Source: JAWXUU01 sp044426085 (lineage in GTDB: Bacteria > Bacillota > Clostridia > Christensenellales > CAMQZB01). From it: DNA of 58,380 nucleotides. The notes below the pieces were generated by a model that worked only from the letters and a program-made list of their open reading frames with translations, ran no database searches and had not been told where the DNA came from. The stretch lies in assembly GCA_044426085.1 (NCBI GenBank), contig JAWXUU010000013.1:1-58380 (forward strand), read 5' to 3'. This document shows, piece after piece, positions 23,065 to 32,238 of this stretch. The position numbers and the translations under genes are program-made. Each line of letters begins with the position of its first letter. Position 1 is the stretch's first letter.

Positions 23065-25962
23065 TTAGTCAGTAGCTGGAGTATAAACATAATCTAGCGT
23101 ACCAGCTTGAGTCCAAGTTTCTGATGTACTATCATATGAATCATATTCTGTCCAAGTAGAACCATTATAAACTAGTCCCCATGTATAGTTATATCCATTT
23201 CCACCATTATAGTTCCAAACACTAATTGCAGTTGTACAACCGATTGTGTTTTCAGAAGCAAGCGTTTCAAGATCACTGTGCTTATCAGTAGTTGAATAAT
23301 AAGATACAAGAGTTTGAGCATTGTCCGAACCAATCCACGCTGTACCAAATTTCATATTTTCTATGAACTCAATCGCTGAAGTCAATGCACTAGTAAATGT
23401 ATTGTCAGTGATTGTGAAATTTGGATTATATACATTATCACTACCACCTACACCATAAATTGAAATACCTATTGAGCCATCTGAGAATGTATTGTTTTTG
23501 ATTGTTGCAGATTCAGCAAGAACGATGATGCCGTTTTTACCAAGGTAATGAGAATACTTGCTAACATCTGTAACCACATCAAATCCTGGAGCATAGATAT
23601 CCAAACCATCGACTGTTACGCCTTCAGCTTCGATAATAATTGTGCCGTAGAATTTAACACCTTCCGCACCTGTGATTGTCACATTTGCAGTGTCAACGAT
23701 TAGGTAGTTATAATCAGTAGTTGAACCGATTGTACCATCAACAAGGATGTGACCACCATCTTCAATAGCTTCAACCAAATCTTCATATGTATCAACTATT
23801 GAATCAACATCTTCATAAACAGCACCTGTGCCACCGATAGTTCCAGTGATTGTTCCGTTATCAATAATCATACCGTTGTTTGTGATTGTTCCATTGTTTG
23901 TGATTGTGTCTTCGTTTATCAAAGTTGCACCGTCTGCGATTGTCAAAGTTGCATCTGCAGCGATTGTAAGAGTTGAACCTGATTTTACATAAAGTTTAAC
24001 ATCTGCTGGGATTGTTGTGCTTGAAGTGATTTCAATATCTGTAGTTTTAGTTAAACCATAACCAATATATATACGATCTACTGCGTAGCCATCTGCTAGG
24101 TATGTTGTCAAGTCATCAATATCAACAGCTAATCTCATGATAGATGTATCACTTTCGCAATTTACAAATGTGTTATCTTCCCAAACTGTTGATGGGATAT
24201 CTGTCAAAACGATTTGATCTGAATCGTCGTATGTAAGTGATTGATAAATACCAATTTCACAGCCTGTTAATGTGTTGCCAACCATTTCTGTTGCAACTGC
24301 ACCTCTAAGAACAAGAATGCCTGTTGCTGCCCATTCAGTATCTGATGTATATGCACTGATATCATTGTTATTTACAATTGCAGTTACGTATAGGTCAATT
24401 TGAATACCATTACCTGCTGCACCCTCATAAACACCACAAGCAATAGTGTTGTTTGCAATATAAGCTGTTCCACCTTTTACAGTGATTGAGTTTTTAGTGA
24501 AATTTGTGAATACACAATCTGTGATAATAACTTTATTATCTGAAGCAGCCCAATCACTAGTCACAGTTACCATAATAGCACCTTCATCATTGCCTGCCTT
24601 ATCTTCATTTGTAAAAGTGATACCTGAAGCAGTGAAATCATCGTATGCTGTTATAAACATTGTTGCATCGCAATCTGCAATTATAGTTGTTGTTGAAGCA
24701 CCTGCACCTACAAGATAAGTTGCATTTGATAGAGTGTATGCCTCTGTCAAAGTGTATTCATCAGCTGGAATATCAATTGTTCCACCGATTGCTAGCGCTG
24801 AAGCCAAATCTGTTGCGTTTGAAACTTGGATTGTTCCTTTGTTTGAAAGTGAACCACCATCTCCAAATGTGATTGTGTGACCGTCCATAATCAATGTTTT
24901 GTTTACCATTGTAAGGGCGCTTGTGATTCCAAGACTGTCGGTAATACCATCACCCAAAGTGATTTCTGTGATTGATGGTTGTGCAAGAGCTGCTTTAAGT
25001 CCTTCTTCTGTTGTAACTGTTTCTTTGCCAGTTGTGTTGCTTGTTGCATCGACACTTGTTAAATCTCCATCACTTGAACCAGCAACTGTTACGTTATCAG
25101 TTGCGCCAACAACTGTTACGTTTGCTGAGCCTGCAGAAGCCACGTCAACTGTTTTTTCTGAATCAGTGCTTGGAACAATTGACACCGCTGCGTTTGGAAC
25201 AACTGAGATTGCTGAGCCTGTTGAACTTGCGTCAACGACTGTTCCTGCTGCTGTGCTTGCAACTGTTATTTCGATTGTATCTTTTTCGCTAGTTGTTGCT
25301 GTTTCAGCGATAGTAAGTTCTACTGCTGAGTTGATAACGATTTCATCAACTATGCCTTTAATTTCAACATTTTTTGTTGTAGCTGTTTCTGCGATGATAA
25401 CTTTTGCAACGTGACCAGTTTCTTCGATAACTACTCTGCCACCATAAACTGTCAATTCTGCAACGTAACCATAGATATGTAGTGAAGTGTCAGCTGTTGT
25501 TGCTGTAAGTGTTGTTATGTTTGCTCCGCTTGCAACTTCAACTGTACTGTTGCTTGCGTCAACTGTGATTGCAGTTGTTGTTTCGCCTGTAAGTTTAACT
25601 TCTGCGTTTGCGTATGTTGTCAAAGTTGTTGCGTCGCTAATATCATTCAAATTAACAGTTACATCTGCGTCATCTTCAAGTGTATCAGTTCCGTTCCAAT
25701 ATGTTGTTACTTCAGTTGTGCTAGAACCTGAGTTTGATGATGTTGGGCTTAGTGATACCCACACGCTTGATGTGTCTTCTGGAGCTTCTGTTGCTTCCAC
25801 TTCTGGAGCTTCAGTTGCCGGTGCGACTGTTGGCGACGTTGTTGCAGGGGCAGCAGTCACCACTGGAGTTTCGGTTGCTGTTGGTTCTGAATTGTCACTG
25901 CCACATGCGGCGAATGACAAAACCAATGCTAGCACCAAAACGATTGCTATAAGTTTTTTCAT
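23065..25962 (-). CDS. Large surface lipoprotein with Thr/Pro-rich linker and beta-helix-like repeats
   Basis: The start is set at 25962 (MKKLIAIVLV), seven bases after AAGGAG, giving 965 residues. A signal peptide ends in LSFAAC with the lipid-accepting Cys20. Residues ~22-75 are rich in Thr, Pro, Ala and Glu, a likely wall-spanning linker. The remainder is Thr/Ile/Val/Asn-rich with many short beta repeats (TITNNGTITNNG, NNTIACGVYEG) typical of right-handed parallel beta-helices. No catalytic motif was recognised. A cell-surface adhesin or polysaccharide-interacting role is inference. The promoter is at 26059-26088, and the 5' leader holds the stem GTACACTGC/GCAATGTAC at 26021-26042. Confidence 0.8.
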   Translation of the reverse strand: MKKLIAIVLVLALVLSFAACGSDNSEPTATETPVVTAAPATTSPTVAPATEAPEVEATEAPEDTSSVWVSLSPTSSNSGSSTTEVTTYWNGTDTLEDDADVTVNLNDISDATTLTTYANAEVKLTGETTTAITVDASNSTVEVASGANITTLTATTADTSLHIYGYVAELTVYGGRVVIEETGHVAKVIIAETATTKNVEIKGIVDEIVINSAVELTIAETATTSEKDTIEITVASTAAGTVVDASSTGSAISVVPNAAVSIVPSTDSEKTVDVASAGSANVTVVGATDNVTVAGSSDGDLTSVDATSNTTGKETVTTEEGLKAALAQPSITEITLGDGITDSLGITSALTMVNKTLIMDGHTITFGDGGSLSNKGTIQVSNATDLASALAIGGTIDIPADEYTLTEAYTLSNATYLVGAGASTTTIIADCDATMFITAYDDFTASGITFTNEDKAGNDEGAIMVTVTSDWAASDNKVIITDCVFTNFTKNSITVKGGTAYIANNTIACGVYEGAAGNGIQIDLYVTAIVNNNDISAYTSDTEWAATGILVLRGAVATEMVGNTLTGCEIGIYQSLTYDDSDQIVLTDIPSTVWEDNTFVNCESDTSIMRLAVDIDDLTTYLADGYAVDRIYIGYGLTKTTDIEITSSTTIPADVKLYVKSGSTLTIAADATLTIADGATLINEDTITNNGTITNNGMIIDNGTITGTIGGTGAVYEDVDSIVDTYEDLVEAIEDGGHILVDGTIGSTTDYNYLIVDTANVTITGAEGVKFYGTIIIEAEGVTVDGLDIYAPGFDVVTDVSKYSHYLGKNGIIVLAESATIKNNTFSDGSIGISIYGVGGSDNVYNPNFTITDNTFTSALTSAIEFIENMKFGTAWIGSDNAQTLVSYYSTTDKHSDLETLASENTIGCTTAISVWNYNGGNGYNYTWGLVYNGSTWTEYDSYDSTSETWTQAGTLDYVYTPATD

Positions 25963-26058
25963 AAATACTTTCTCCTTATTTAAGAATTTTTTAATGCACA
26001 TTTCTGCACATTATTTTGCTGTACACTGCTTTTGCAATGTACTATATTATACCCTTAT

Positions 26059-26088
26059 ATTCTAACTCTTGATTACGTTATTTGTCAA
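26059..26088 (-). promoter_or_regulatory. Promoter of the surface lipoprotein gene
   Basis: On the minus strand TTGACA (26083-26088), an 18-base spacer and TAGAAT (26059-26064); a TATAAT lies 17 bases further downstream as an alternative. The remaining gap to the thioredoxin promoter is A/T-rich. Confidence 0.65.
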
Positions 26089-26248
26089 GTGCTAGCGAAA
26101 AAAATTTATAAAAAAATATTTGAAATTTCCTTTAAAACGTTATTATGATGAAATTTTCTGCTTTTTATGCCAAAAATTGGATGTTTACAGCGATTTTTTA
26201 GCATATTTTGGGAAAATTAAAAAATTACATATTTTACCAGCTTTTCTA

Positions 26249-26277
26249 TTGATAGTTATTCTCGATTGTGGTATACT
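26249..26277 (+). promoter_or_regulatory. Promoter of trxA
   Basis: TTGATA (26249-26254), a 17-base spacer and TATACT (26272-26277), about 30 bases before the start codon. Confidence 0.75.
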
Positions 26278-26307
26278 ATTAAAAAATGATACGGAGGTAT
26301 TTTTATT

Positions 26308-26622
26308 ATGGCTATTAAACATCCAACTATAGATAATTTCACAGAAGTTGTGGAAGGCGCGGGCGTGCCTGTTTTGGTGGACTTCTACGCTGACTGGTGT
26401 GGCCCTTGCAAGATGATTGCGCCAATTTTGGAAGACGTGGATAAACAACTGGACGGCAAGGCTGTTATTTGCAAGGTGAACGTGGACAACCAACCTGAAC
26501 TTGCTCAAAAATTCAACGTTATGAGTATCCCTACACTAGTGCTATACAAAAACGGCAAATACAGCGTTTCCGTTGGCCTTAAAAATAAAGCAGGGATTTT
26601 GGAGATGCTTGCAGGTGACTAG
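26308..26622 (+). CDS. trxA: Thioredoxin
   Basis: A 104-residue thioredoxin with the active site WCGPCK at residues 30-35, preceded by VLVDFYADWC, and the cis-proline loop in MSIPTLVLYKNG. It reduces protein disulfides in the cytosol using thioredoxin reductase, which is not in the window. ACGGAGGT precedes the ATG. It is monocistronic, convergent with the DUF4097-like gene, with repeat E6 between them. Confidence 0.96.
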   Translation: MAIKHPTIDNFTEVVEGAGVPVLVDFYADWCGPCKMIAPILEDVDKQLDGKAVICKVNVDNQPELAQKFNVMSIPTLVLYKNGKYSVSVGLKNKAGILEMLAGD

Positions 26623-26649
26623 GTACAAATTTCTGCACCAGTTTTGCAA

Positions 26650-26898
26650 ATTAAAAACAGGCTTCGCTCTGCGAGCTCGATAAAAAATAAAAATTAAAAA
26701 TTGTGGTAAGGCACTCACTTCGTTCGTGCATACTATATTTATATTTGAAATTGAAAAAGTAGCGTTACTTGTTGATAGTAACGCTACTTTTAATATTTTC
26801 TAATAATTGGATGCATAGGGCGAAGCCCATGCCTTACCACAATTTTTAATTTTTAATTTTTATCGAGCTCGCAGAGCGAAGCCTGTTTTTAATTTTTG
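26650..26898. repeat. Composite hairpin repeat E6 (family 1, complete, symmetric)
   Basis: The only copy with the 24-base cassette at both ends, in opposite orientation (26658-26681 and 26862-26885). Left inverted end TTGTGGTAAGGCAC at 26701-26714; left hairpin GCAC-TC-AC-TTC-GT-TC-GTGC at 26711-26729; central hairpin AAAAGTAGCGTTACT / AGTAACGCTACTTTT (26755-26769 and 26777-26791, 15 bp); right hairpin GCAT-AGGGC-GAA-GCCC-ATGC at 26813-26832; inverted end TTACCACAATT. It separates the convergent trxA and DUF4097-like genes. Confidence 0.9.
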
Positions 26899-26919
26899 TT
26901 GGATAAATTTTTTCAAAAT

Positions 26920-27891
26920 TTATTCAACAAACGACACATCTATATCCCCTATATATGTTTTTATTGTGAGTTGTTGCAAGGTTTCGTCTTTGCCTTGTTG
27001 TAGGTTTTCATCTAGGTAGTATTTTCCGCTTTCGGAGATACTGCAATCTAGGATGAAGTTGGAAACGTCGCCGTCGAAAGAGATTACCACTGCGCCGTAG
27101 TCGGCATAGGCATACATGTCACCCGCGAGCGTGATGTTTGAAAAATCTACGTATCCCATGTCTGCTGTCAGGTTGATTTCTTCGATTTCTGCTGTGCTTA
27201 CAAGTAAGTTGCCAAAAGCGATATAGCAATCAAAATTGCCGAACGTGCAGTTTTTGAATTCTGGGTTCGATGTTCCGCCAGTGAAGGTGAATTCGCCAAA
27301 TGCTGTGTCGTAGGCAGAAACGTTGCCAAGGTTTGATGCGACGATTGACGAATCAAAGTTGCAATCGACGATATCCACAATTGTGTTGTCGCCGTCGAAA
27401 ACAAAGCTTTCTGCTGATATGTTTTCAAAATCAAAGTTGCCAAGTTCCGCTTTCACGCTGAATGCTTCAATTTGGTAGCTTTGCGGGATTGTTATCAATA
27501 TTGTTGATGATTTGCTTGAAAAAAATTCGCCCAAGATATCTTGGCTTGTTGCAAGGTTGATTGTAAGAATGCCGTCTTCAACGGTGCATTCAAGGGTTTC
27601 CTTGCCGTTTTGCGAATCTGTTGTTATCAAAAATTCGTCGCCCGTTTGGATTGTGATGTTCGCACGGGTTGTTTTGTCCAGTGCGCCCGAACTTGTTTGC
27701 GTTATTTTCACGCTTTCAAACTCTGCTTCGCTTGTGAACGACGCTTGAATGCCCGAACCGTTGCCAAAAATCGCGATGTACATCAAAACAGCAATGGCAA
27801 CCGTGACAATCATCACCATTATTGTTTTCCAACTGTTTTTTACTTTCACACCTTTATCTGCATTTTTATCGGCATTTTTGTTTTTCATCAT
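26920..27891 (-). CDS. Membrane-anchored DUF4097-like beta-repeat protein
   Basis: A 323-residue protein with a lysine- and asparagine-rich start, one membrane segment at about residues 24-44 (TIMVMIVTVAIAVLMYIAIF) and an extracytoplasmic part built of short beta strands (FENISAESFVFDGDNTIVDIVDCNF and similar), resembling DUF4097/DUF2807 adhesin-like domains. Relatives are often linked to envelope stress sensing, but no function is established. It lies just before the GNAT gene's stop with a 15-base gap and may be in one transcript with it. Confidence 0.7.
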   Translation of the reverse strand: MMKNKNADKNADKGVKVKNSWKTIMVMIVTVAIAVLMYIAIFGNGSGIQASFTSEAEFESVKITQTSSGALDKTTRANITIQTGDEFLITTDSQNGKETLECTVEDGILTINLATSQDILGEFFSSKSSTILITIPQSYQIEAFSVKAELGNFDFENISAESFVFDGDNTIVDIVDCNFDSSIVASNLGNVSAYDTAFGEFTFTGGTSNPEFKNCTFGNFDCYIAFGNLLVSTAEIEEINLTADMGYVDFSNITLAGDMYAYADYGAVVISFDGDVSNFILDCSISESGKYYLDENLQQGKDETLQQLTIKTYIGDIDVSFVE

Positions 27892-27906
27892 CTTATCCCC
27901 TTTTTA

Positions 27907-28383
27907 TCACTTCGCAAAGTTTTCTAGAGTTTCGCCCGTCAGACGATATGTTGTCCATTCTTGCATTGGCGTTGCGCCAACTTGCAGATAGAAATCAATT
28001 GAAGGCTTATTCCAATCTAGGCACGCCCATTCAAGCCTGCCACAGCCCCTTTCAACTGTGATTTTCGCAAGGTGCTTCAAAAGTGCTTTGCCATAACCTT
28101 TGCCACGGTATTCTTTCAACACAAAAAGGTCTTCCAAATATATCCCCGCCCTGCCAAGGAATGTCGAAAAATTATGAAAAAAGAGCGCGATGCCAACTTC
28201 TACGCCATTTTCTACGGCGAAAAGCACTTCCGCTTTCTCCTTTTCAAATATCCACTCTTTCAAAAGTTGTGGGGTTGCCACAACGTCATCTGCCATGTCT
28301 TCATATATCGCAAGCTGGTTGATAAACTTCAATATCGTTTCTTCGTCACCTTGCTTCGCTTGTCTTATTTCAAAATTTGCCAT
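27907..28383 (-). CDS. GNAT-family N-acetyltransferase
   Basis: Start at 28383 (MANFEIRQA), preceded by AAGGAAA; the frame stays open 57 bases further, but the extra residues are lysine/asparagine-rich. The 158-residue product has a full GNAT fold: acetyl-CoA motif A RGKGYGKALL, beta4 LEDLFVLKEYR, and motif B ACLDWNKPSIDFYLQVGATP. It most resembles the diamine (spermidine/spermine) acetyltransferase branch (IYLEDLFV; NKPSIDFY), but the substrate is inferred. Confidence 0.85.
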   Translation of the reverse strand: MANFEIRQAKQGDEETILKFINQLAIYEDMADDVVATPQLLKEWIFEKEKAEVLFAVENGVEVGIALFFHNFSTFLGRAGIYLEDLFVLKEYRGKGYGKALLKHLAKITVERGCGRLEWACLDWNKPSIDFYLQVGATPMQEWTTYRLTGETLENFAK

Positions 28384-28499
28384 TCGTTTTTCCTTTGTAT
28401 GTTTTTTATTGTTCTTGTGGTTGGATTTCTGTTTGGTCATCAGATAAAAAGAAAGTGTTTTGTCTTACACTTATCATTCTGCTAACCTAAAGGTTTGGT

Positions 28500-29081
28500 T
28501 TATTCGCCAATCTCTGTTTGGTCATCAGATAAAAAGAACGTGTTTTTGTTTGTACTCTCTTCTTTATCCGCGTCGATTTTGGCTTTTATCGCGTTGTAAT
28601 CTGGAAGTTCGGCAAGGGTTTTCAAGCCGAATTTTTTCAGAAATTCCGATGTTGTTCCAAACTGTTGCGGTCTTCCAATCACGTCTTTTCTGCCGACGAT
28701 TTCGATTATGTCGTCTTTCAACAGTTGCGTGATTGCCCAGTCGCATGAAACGCCACGCACGTTTTCAAGTTCTAAACGCGTGATTGGCTGTTTATACGCG
28801 ACGATTGAAAGCGTTTCCATAATTGAGTTGGAAAATTTGCGTTGCTTGATTGGGTTTAGGATTCTATCAATTTCGTCCACAACTTCTGCTGATGTGGAAA
28901 ATGAAAGCTTGTCGCCATACTCTTTCAAAATTATTCCGCCGTTATATTTTTCTTTCAGCGCAATAATCATTTCTTCAAGTTCGAAAGGGGTGGCTTCTAT
29001 ACCTTCCATGATTTCGCTTTTTGTTATTTGGTCGCCTGAAAGAAAAATCAAGCTTTCCAATATTTTTATTTTATCTTGCAT
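28500..29081 (-). CDS. scpB: Segregation and condensation protein B
   Basis: A 193-residue ScpB with two winged-helix domains: ILESLIFLSGDQITKSEIMEGI at the start and LSIVAYKQPITRLELENVRGV in the second. ScpB dimers join ScpA and the SMC ATPase in the condensin complex that compacts and separates chromosomes. It starts 12 bases after scpA, as in most Firmicutes. The C-terminal tail after the second domain is acidic and short. Confidence 0.95.
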   Translation of the reverse strand: MQDKIKILESLIFLSGDQITKSEIMEGIEATPFELEEMIIALKEKYNGGIILKEYGDKLSFSTSAEVVDEIDRILNPIKQRKFSNSIMETLSIVAYKQPITRLELENVRGVSCDWAITQLLKDDIIEIVGRKDVIGRPQQFGTTSEFLKKFGLKTLAELPDYNAIKAKIDADKEESTNKNTFFLSDDQTEIGE

Positions 29082-29093
29082 GATACCCCCTTT

Positions 29094-29843
29094 TTAGGCG
29101 CTTTTTATTATTATGTCTTGAAAATTGCCCGCTTGGGTGATTTCAATTTTGCCGAGTTTCACCATTTCTAAAATCGCCATGAATGTGACCACTATTCGCT
29201 CTTTTGACGGCTGTTCTGTGAAAAGCGAAAAAAAGCTTAGTGTGCCTTCCAAAAGCAAGCTTGATATTTCTTCAATCATCATTGCAACAGTAAGCGTTTC
29301 TTTTGAAAGTTGGCGCTGTTCGATACCACCGCCGGGAATTGCTTCGCGATAGTTTATCAGCACTTTTTGAAATGCCGAAACAAGGATTTCAACTGTGCTT
29401 TCTTCAAACACGAAGTTTGGGGAAATTTCTTCTTCCACTTCGCGATAAAAAACGTCCACTTCTTGCTTGGTTTTGAGTATTTCAGAAAGTTCTTTGAAAA
29501 GTTTGTATTCTTCCAGTTGGAAAATCAAGTTTTCTTCTTCGCTTTCCGCTTCTTCCTCTTCATACTTTGGCAAAAGTTCGCGCGATTTTATTTCTAGGAT
29601 TGTTGTCGCCACCACAAGATATTCCGTTGCAAGTTCGATATCTTGCTGTTGCGCTTGCTTGATATACATCAAAAATTGGTCGGTGACAACAGAAACAAAC
29701 ACGTCCTTTATATCGATTTTTGCATTCTTGATAAGGTGCAAAAGCAAATCCAGTGGGCCGTCAAAATTTTCGAGGTGGAGATTCATGCCGTTTTCTTCAC
29801 AAACAGCTTGCTCGCTATTAAGTTTTGTTGTTTCTTCAATCAT
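29094..29843 (-). CDS. scpA: Segregation and condensation protein A
   Basis: A 249-residue kleisin. LHLENFDGPLDLLLHLIKNAKIDIKDV is the conserved N-terminus; the middle is acidic (YEEEEAESEEE); the C-terminal winged helix includes FMAILEMVKLGKIEITQ. It bridges SMC heads with ScpB. The order protease, scpA, scpB is common in clostridia. The ATG at 29843 has a weak AAGGGAT site; an in-frame ATG at residue 20 is possible but less likely. Confidence 0.95.
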   Translation of the reverse strand: MIEETTKLNSEQAVCEENGMNLHLENFDGPLDLLLHLIKNAKIDIKDVFVSVVTDQFLMYIKQAQQQDIELATEYLVVATTILEIKSRELLPKYEEEEAESEEENLIFQLEEYKLFKELSEILKTKQEVDVFYREVEEEISPNFVFEESTVEILVSAFQKVLINYREAIPGGGIEQRQLSKETLTVAMMIEEISSLLLEGTLSFFSLFTEQPSKERIVVTFMAILEMVKLGKIEITQAGNFQDIIIKSA

Positions 29844-29915
29844 TTTATCCCTTTTCGTTTTGAATTGCTTTTATCATTTAGAATTTCACTTTATAATATC
29901 AAGTAGAATTTCACT

Positions 29916-30578
29916 TTATAATATCAAGCCCCAGAACCAAATTATTGGCTGTTGCACAATCGATGTCACCAACGAAATCACGCCGAAATACATATTTGCG
30001 AGCATGAAAACAATCAGAACCATGAATGAGTTTTTTCTTAAAAAGTCCATAACTTTGCTTGTCGCCGGCAAGACAAGTTCCAAAAAGCGGAAGCCGTCGA
30101 GCGGTGGGATTGGCATCAAGTTGAACACCATAAGCACCAAGTTGATTGAGAAGAAATATTGCAAAAATGCAATGAAAAACGACGAGAAACCCGCGCCAAT
30201 GTCGCCGTAGCCCGAAAGTCGGATGATATAAGGTATCGCAAGATAGAAAATTGGATACACCAAAAATGCCAAAGTGAAGTTTGTTGCAACACCCGCAAGC
30301 GATACTTTTATGCTGTCCTTTTTGTAGTTTTTGAAGTTGTCTGGATTGATTGGCACTGGCCTTGCATATCCAAACCCAATAACAAGAAACAACACCGCCC
30401 CAAATAGGTCAAAGTGACTTTGTGGGTTGAAGTTCAATCTGCCCATGTATTTCGCGGTTGGGTCGCCACATTTCAACGCCACATAGCCGTGGGCAACTTC
30501 GTGCGCCATAACCGCAATCAAAAAGGCGAGTATCGCACCAAGAAATGTTATTGGATCTTGTGTTAGTAGTGAAATCAT
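29916..30578 (-). CDS. Site-2 protease family membrane metalloprotease (YwhC-like)
   Basis: A 220-residue M50 peptidase with about five membrane segments. The zinc site MAHEVAHGY is at residues 24-32 and the second motif NLMPIPPLDG near residue 158. Members cut proteins inside the membrane; the substrate of this short branch is not known. It precedes scpA. The last four codons and stop are part of a 25-base direct duplication at 29879-29927. Confidence 0.9.
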   Translation of the reverse strand: MISLLTQDPITFLGAILAFLIAVMAHEVAHGYVALKCGDPTAKYMGRLNFNPQSHFDLFGAVLFLVIGFGYARPVPINPDNFKNYKKDSIKVSLAGVATNFTLAFLVYPIFYLAIPYIIRLSGYGDIGAGFSSFFIAFLQYFFSINLVLMVFNLMPIPPLDGFRFLELVLPATSKVMDFLRKNSFMVLIVFMLANMYFGVISLVTSIVQQPIIWFWGLIL

Positions 30579-30683
30579 TGATTTTCGTTTCTCCTAGTAT
30601 TGTTTGAGTGGCAAATTTTGCTTTGCCACCACTTTTATTTTTGTTGTTTTGTTTTTTTGTTTTTTTATTTTTTGTTTTTTGTT

Positions 30684-32000
30684 TTATTTCAAGAATTCTG
30701 GAACTGCATCCAATCTTGCCATGTCTTCATAGCTTTGGCGATTCACGATGTAGCCGGCGTTTTCGCCCTTCACGCCAACCATTGCTGGGATTGGGTTTCT
30801 GTTGTAGTTTGACGCCATTGAATAGTTATACGCACCCGTTGAAAGCACTGCGAGAATGTCGCCTGTTTCAACTTTTGGGATTGTTACATCTTTTGCGATG
30901 ATGTCGCCCGATTCGCAACACTTGCCTGCGATTGTCACTGTTTCAAGGTTTGTTTCGTTCATTTTGTCGCAGTTCACAACTTCGTATTTTGCGTCGTATA
31001 GCGCGTATCTTGGGTTGTCGAACATTCCGCCGTCGATTGCGATGTATTTTCTGATGTCTTTGATGTCTTTGATGTTGCCGGCTGTGTAGAGGGTGATTCC
31101 CGCTTCGCCGACTATGCTTCTGCCCGGTTCGATTGTCACGAATGGTTTTTTGAGTCCTTTTGCTGTGATTTCGCTTGAAACTTTTGAAAGCACCATATCA
31201 AGGAAGTTTTCATATGCTGAAATGTCGAATTTTGCATCTTCTTCTGTGTAGTAGATACCAATTCCACCGCCCAGGTTGAGTTCGTCGAAATCGTGAGCGC
31301 ATACGTCTTTCACTTCTTTCATGAAGTCTGTCATTTTTGAAACTGCAAGAAGGAATGCTTGGAAATCAAAGATTTGTGAACCGATGTGGCAATGCAAGCC
31401 AGAAAGGTGCAAGTTTTCAAATTTCAAGGCTTCTTTCACTGCTTCAAGTGCGTCGCCCGTTTGAATTCCGAAACCAAACTTGCTGTCTGTTTTTGCAGTT
31501 TGGATGAATTCGTGTGTGTGCGCTTCCACGCCTGGGTTGATGCGAAGTTCAATCTTTTGCACAATGCCCGCTTCTTTCGCAATCGCGTTGAGCGTTGCAA
31601 GTTCTTGGTGGGAATCGCAAACTATCATCTTCACGCCGAAAGATACGGCCATTTCAAGTTCTTGTTGCAATTTATTATTGCCGTGAAAATACACTTTTTC
31701 CATTGGGAAATCCACTGATTTTGCAGTTGCCATTTCTCCGCCAGAAACGACGTCCACCCCGATTCCGCAATTTTTTGCTGTTTGATAAATCGCTTTTGTT
31801 GAAAGTGCTTTCGATGCAAATAAAACTTCGCCGTCGCCATAATTTGCCATTGTTTTCTTGTAGGCTTTCATCATGCCTTCAACGTGGTCGATATCAAGAA
31901 CATAAAGCGGTGTGCCAAATTTTTTCGCAAGATCACTCGCTTTGAAATTACCAATTTGCAAACTGCCGTCCACTGATTTTAGTGTGTTTCTTTGGTTCAT
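30684..32000 (-). CDS. lysA: Diaminopimelate decarboxylase
   Basis: A 438-residue PLP enzyme, of usual length, with an alanine-racemase-type barrel. The PLP lysine is in LFASKALST (about residue 64), the glycine loop in LNLGGGIGIYY, and the C-terminal domain carries CCESGDIIA and YNYSMASNYN, which build the active site across the dimer. It makes lysine from meso-diaminopimelate. AAAGGAG precedes the ATG. No lysine riboswitch is visible in the 240-base upstream gap. The downstream spacer (30600-30680) is strongly T/G-rich on the plus strand. Confidence 0.95.
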   Translation of the reverse strand: MNQRNTLKSVDGSLQIGNFKASDLAKKFGTPLYVLDIDHVEGMMKAYKKTMANYGDGEVLFASKALSTKAIYQTAKNCGIGVDVVSGGEMATAKSVDFPMEKVYFHGNNKLQQELEMAVSFGVKMIVCDSHQELATLNAIAKEAGIVQKIELRINPGVEAHTHEFIQTAKTDSKFGFGIQTGDALEAVKEALKFENLHLSGLHCHIGSQIFDFQAFLLAVSKMTDFMKEVKDVCAHDFDELNLGGGIGIYYTEEDAKFDISAYENFLDMVLSKVSSEITAKGLKKPFVTIEPGRSIVGEAGITLYTAGNIKDIKDIRKYIAIDGGMFDNPRYALYDAKYEVVNCDKMNETNLETVTIAGKCCESGDIIAKDVTIPKVETGDILAVLSTGAYNYSMASNYNRNPIPAMVGVKGENAGYIVNRQSYEDMARLDAVPEFLK

Positions 32001-32150
32001 AATAATTCTCCTTTAGTATATGCTTGGGCTGTAAACTAAACATAAAATACCCCGCATAGATTTCAAAATTTATTTCATGACAATTTTATATCACTGTGGG
32101 TAATTTGTCAACAACACTTAACTTTTTAATCTTTTTTACATTGATATCTA

Positions 32151-32179
32151 AAAAAGGAGCAAGTTTTTTGCTCCTTTTT
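32151..32179. terminator. Bidirectional intrinsic terminator
   Basis: AAAAAGGAGCAA / TTGCTCCTTTTT, 12-bp perfect stem with loop GTTTT. It separates the coiled-coil protein gene from lysA. Confidence 0.88.
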
Positions 32180-32238
32180 GCTGTTTTGTTTGTTGCTTTT
32201 TGAAGTTTTGAAGTTGGTTTTTTCAAACTTCAAAGTTG

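Noticed and set aside
22540..23075. Several overlapping open frames on both strands in the G-rich island
   Set aside because: They are rich in Gly, Arg, Pro and His, follow the GTAG hairpins, overlap each other in several frames and lack ribosome sites; the palindromes explain the open frames.
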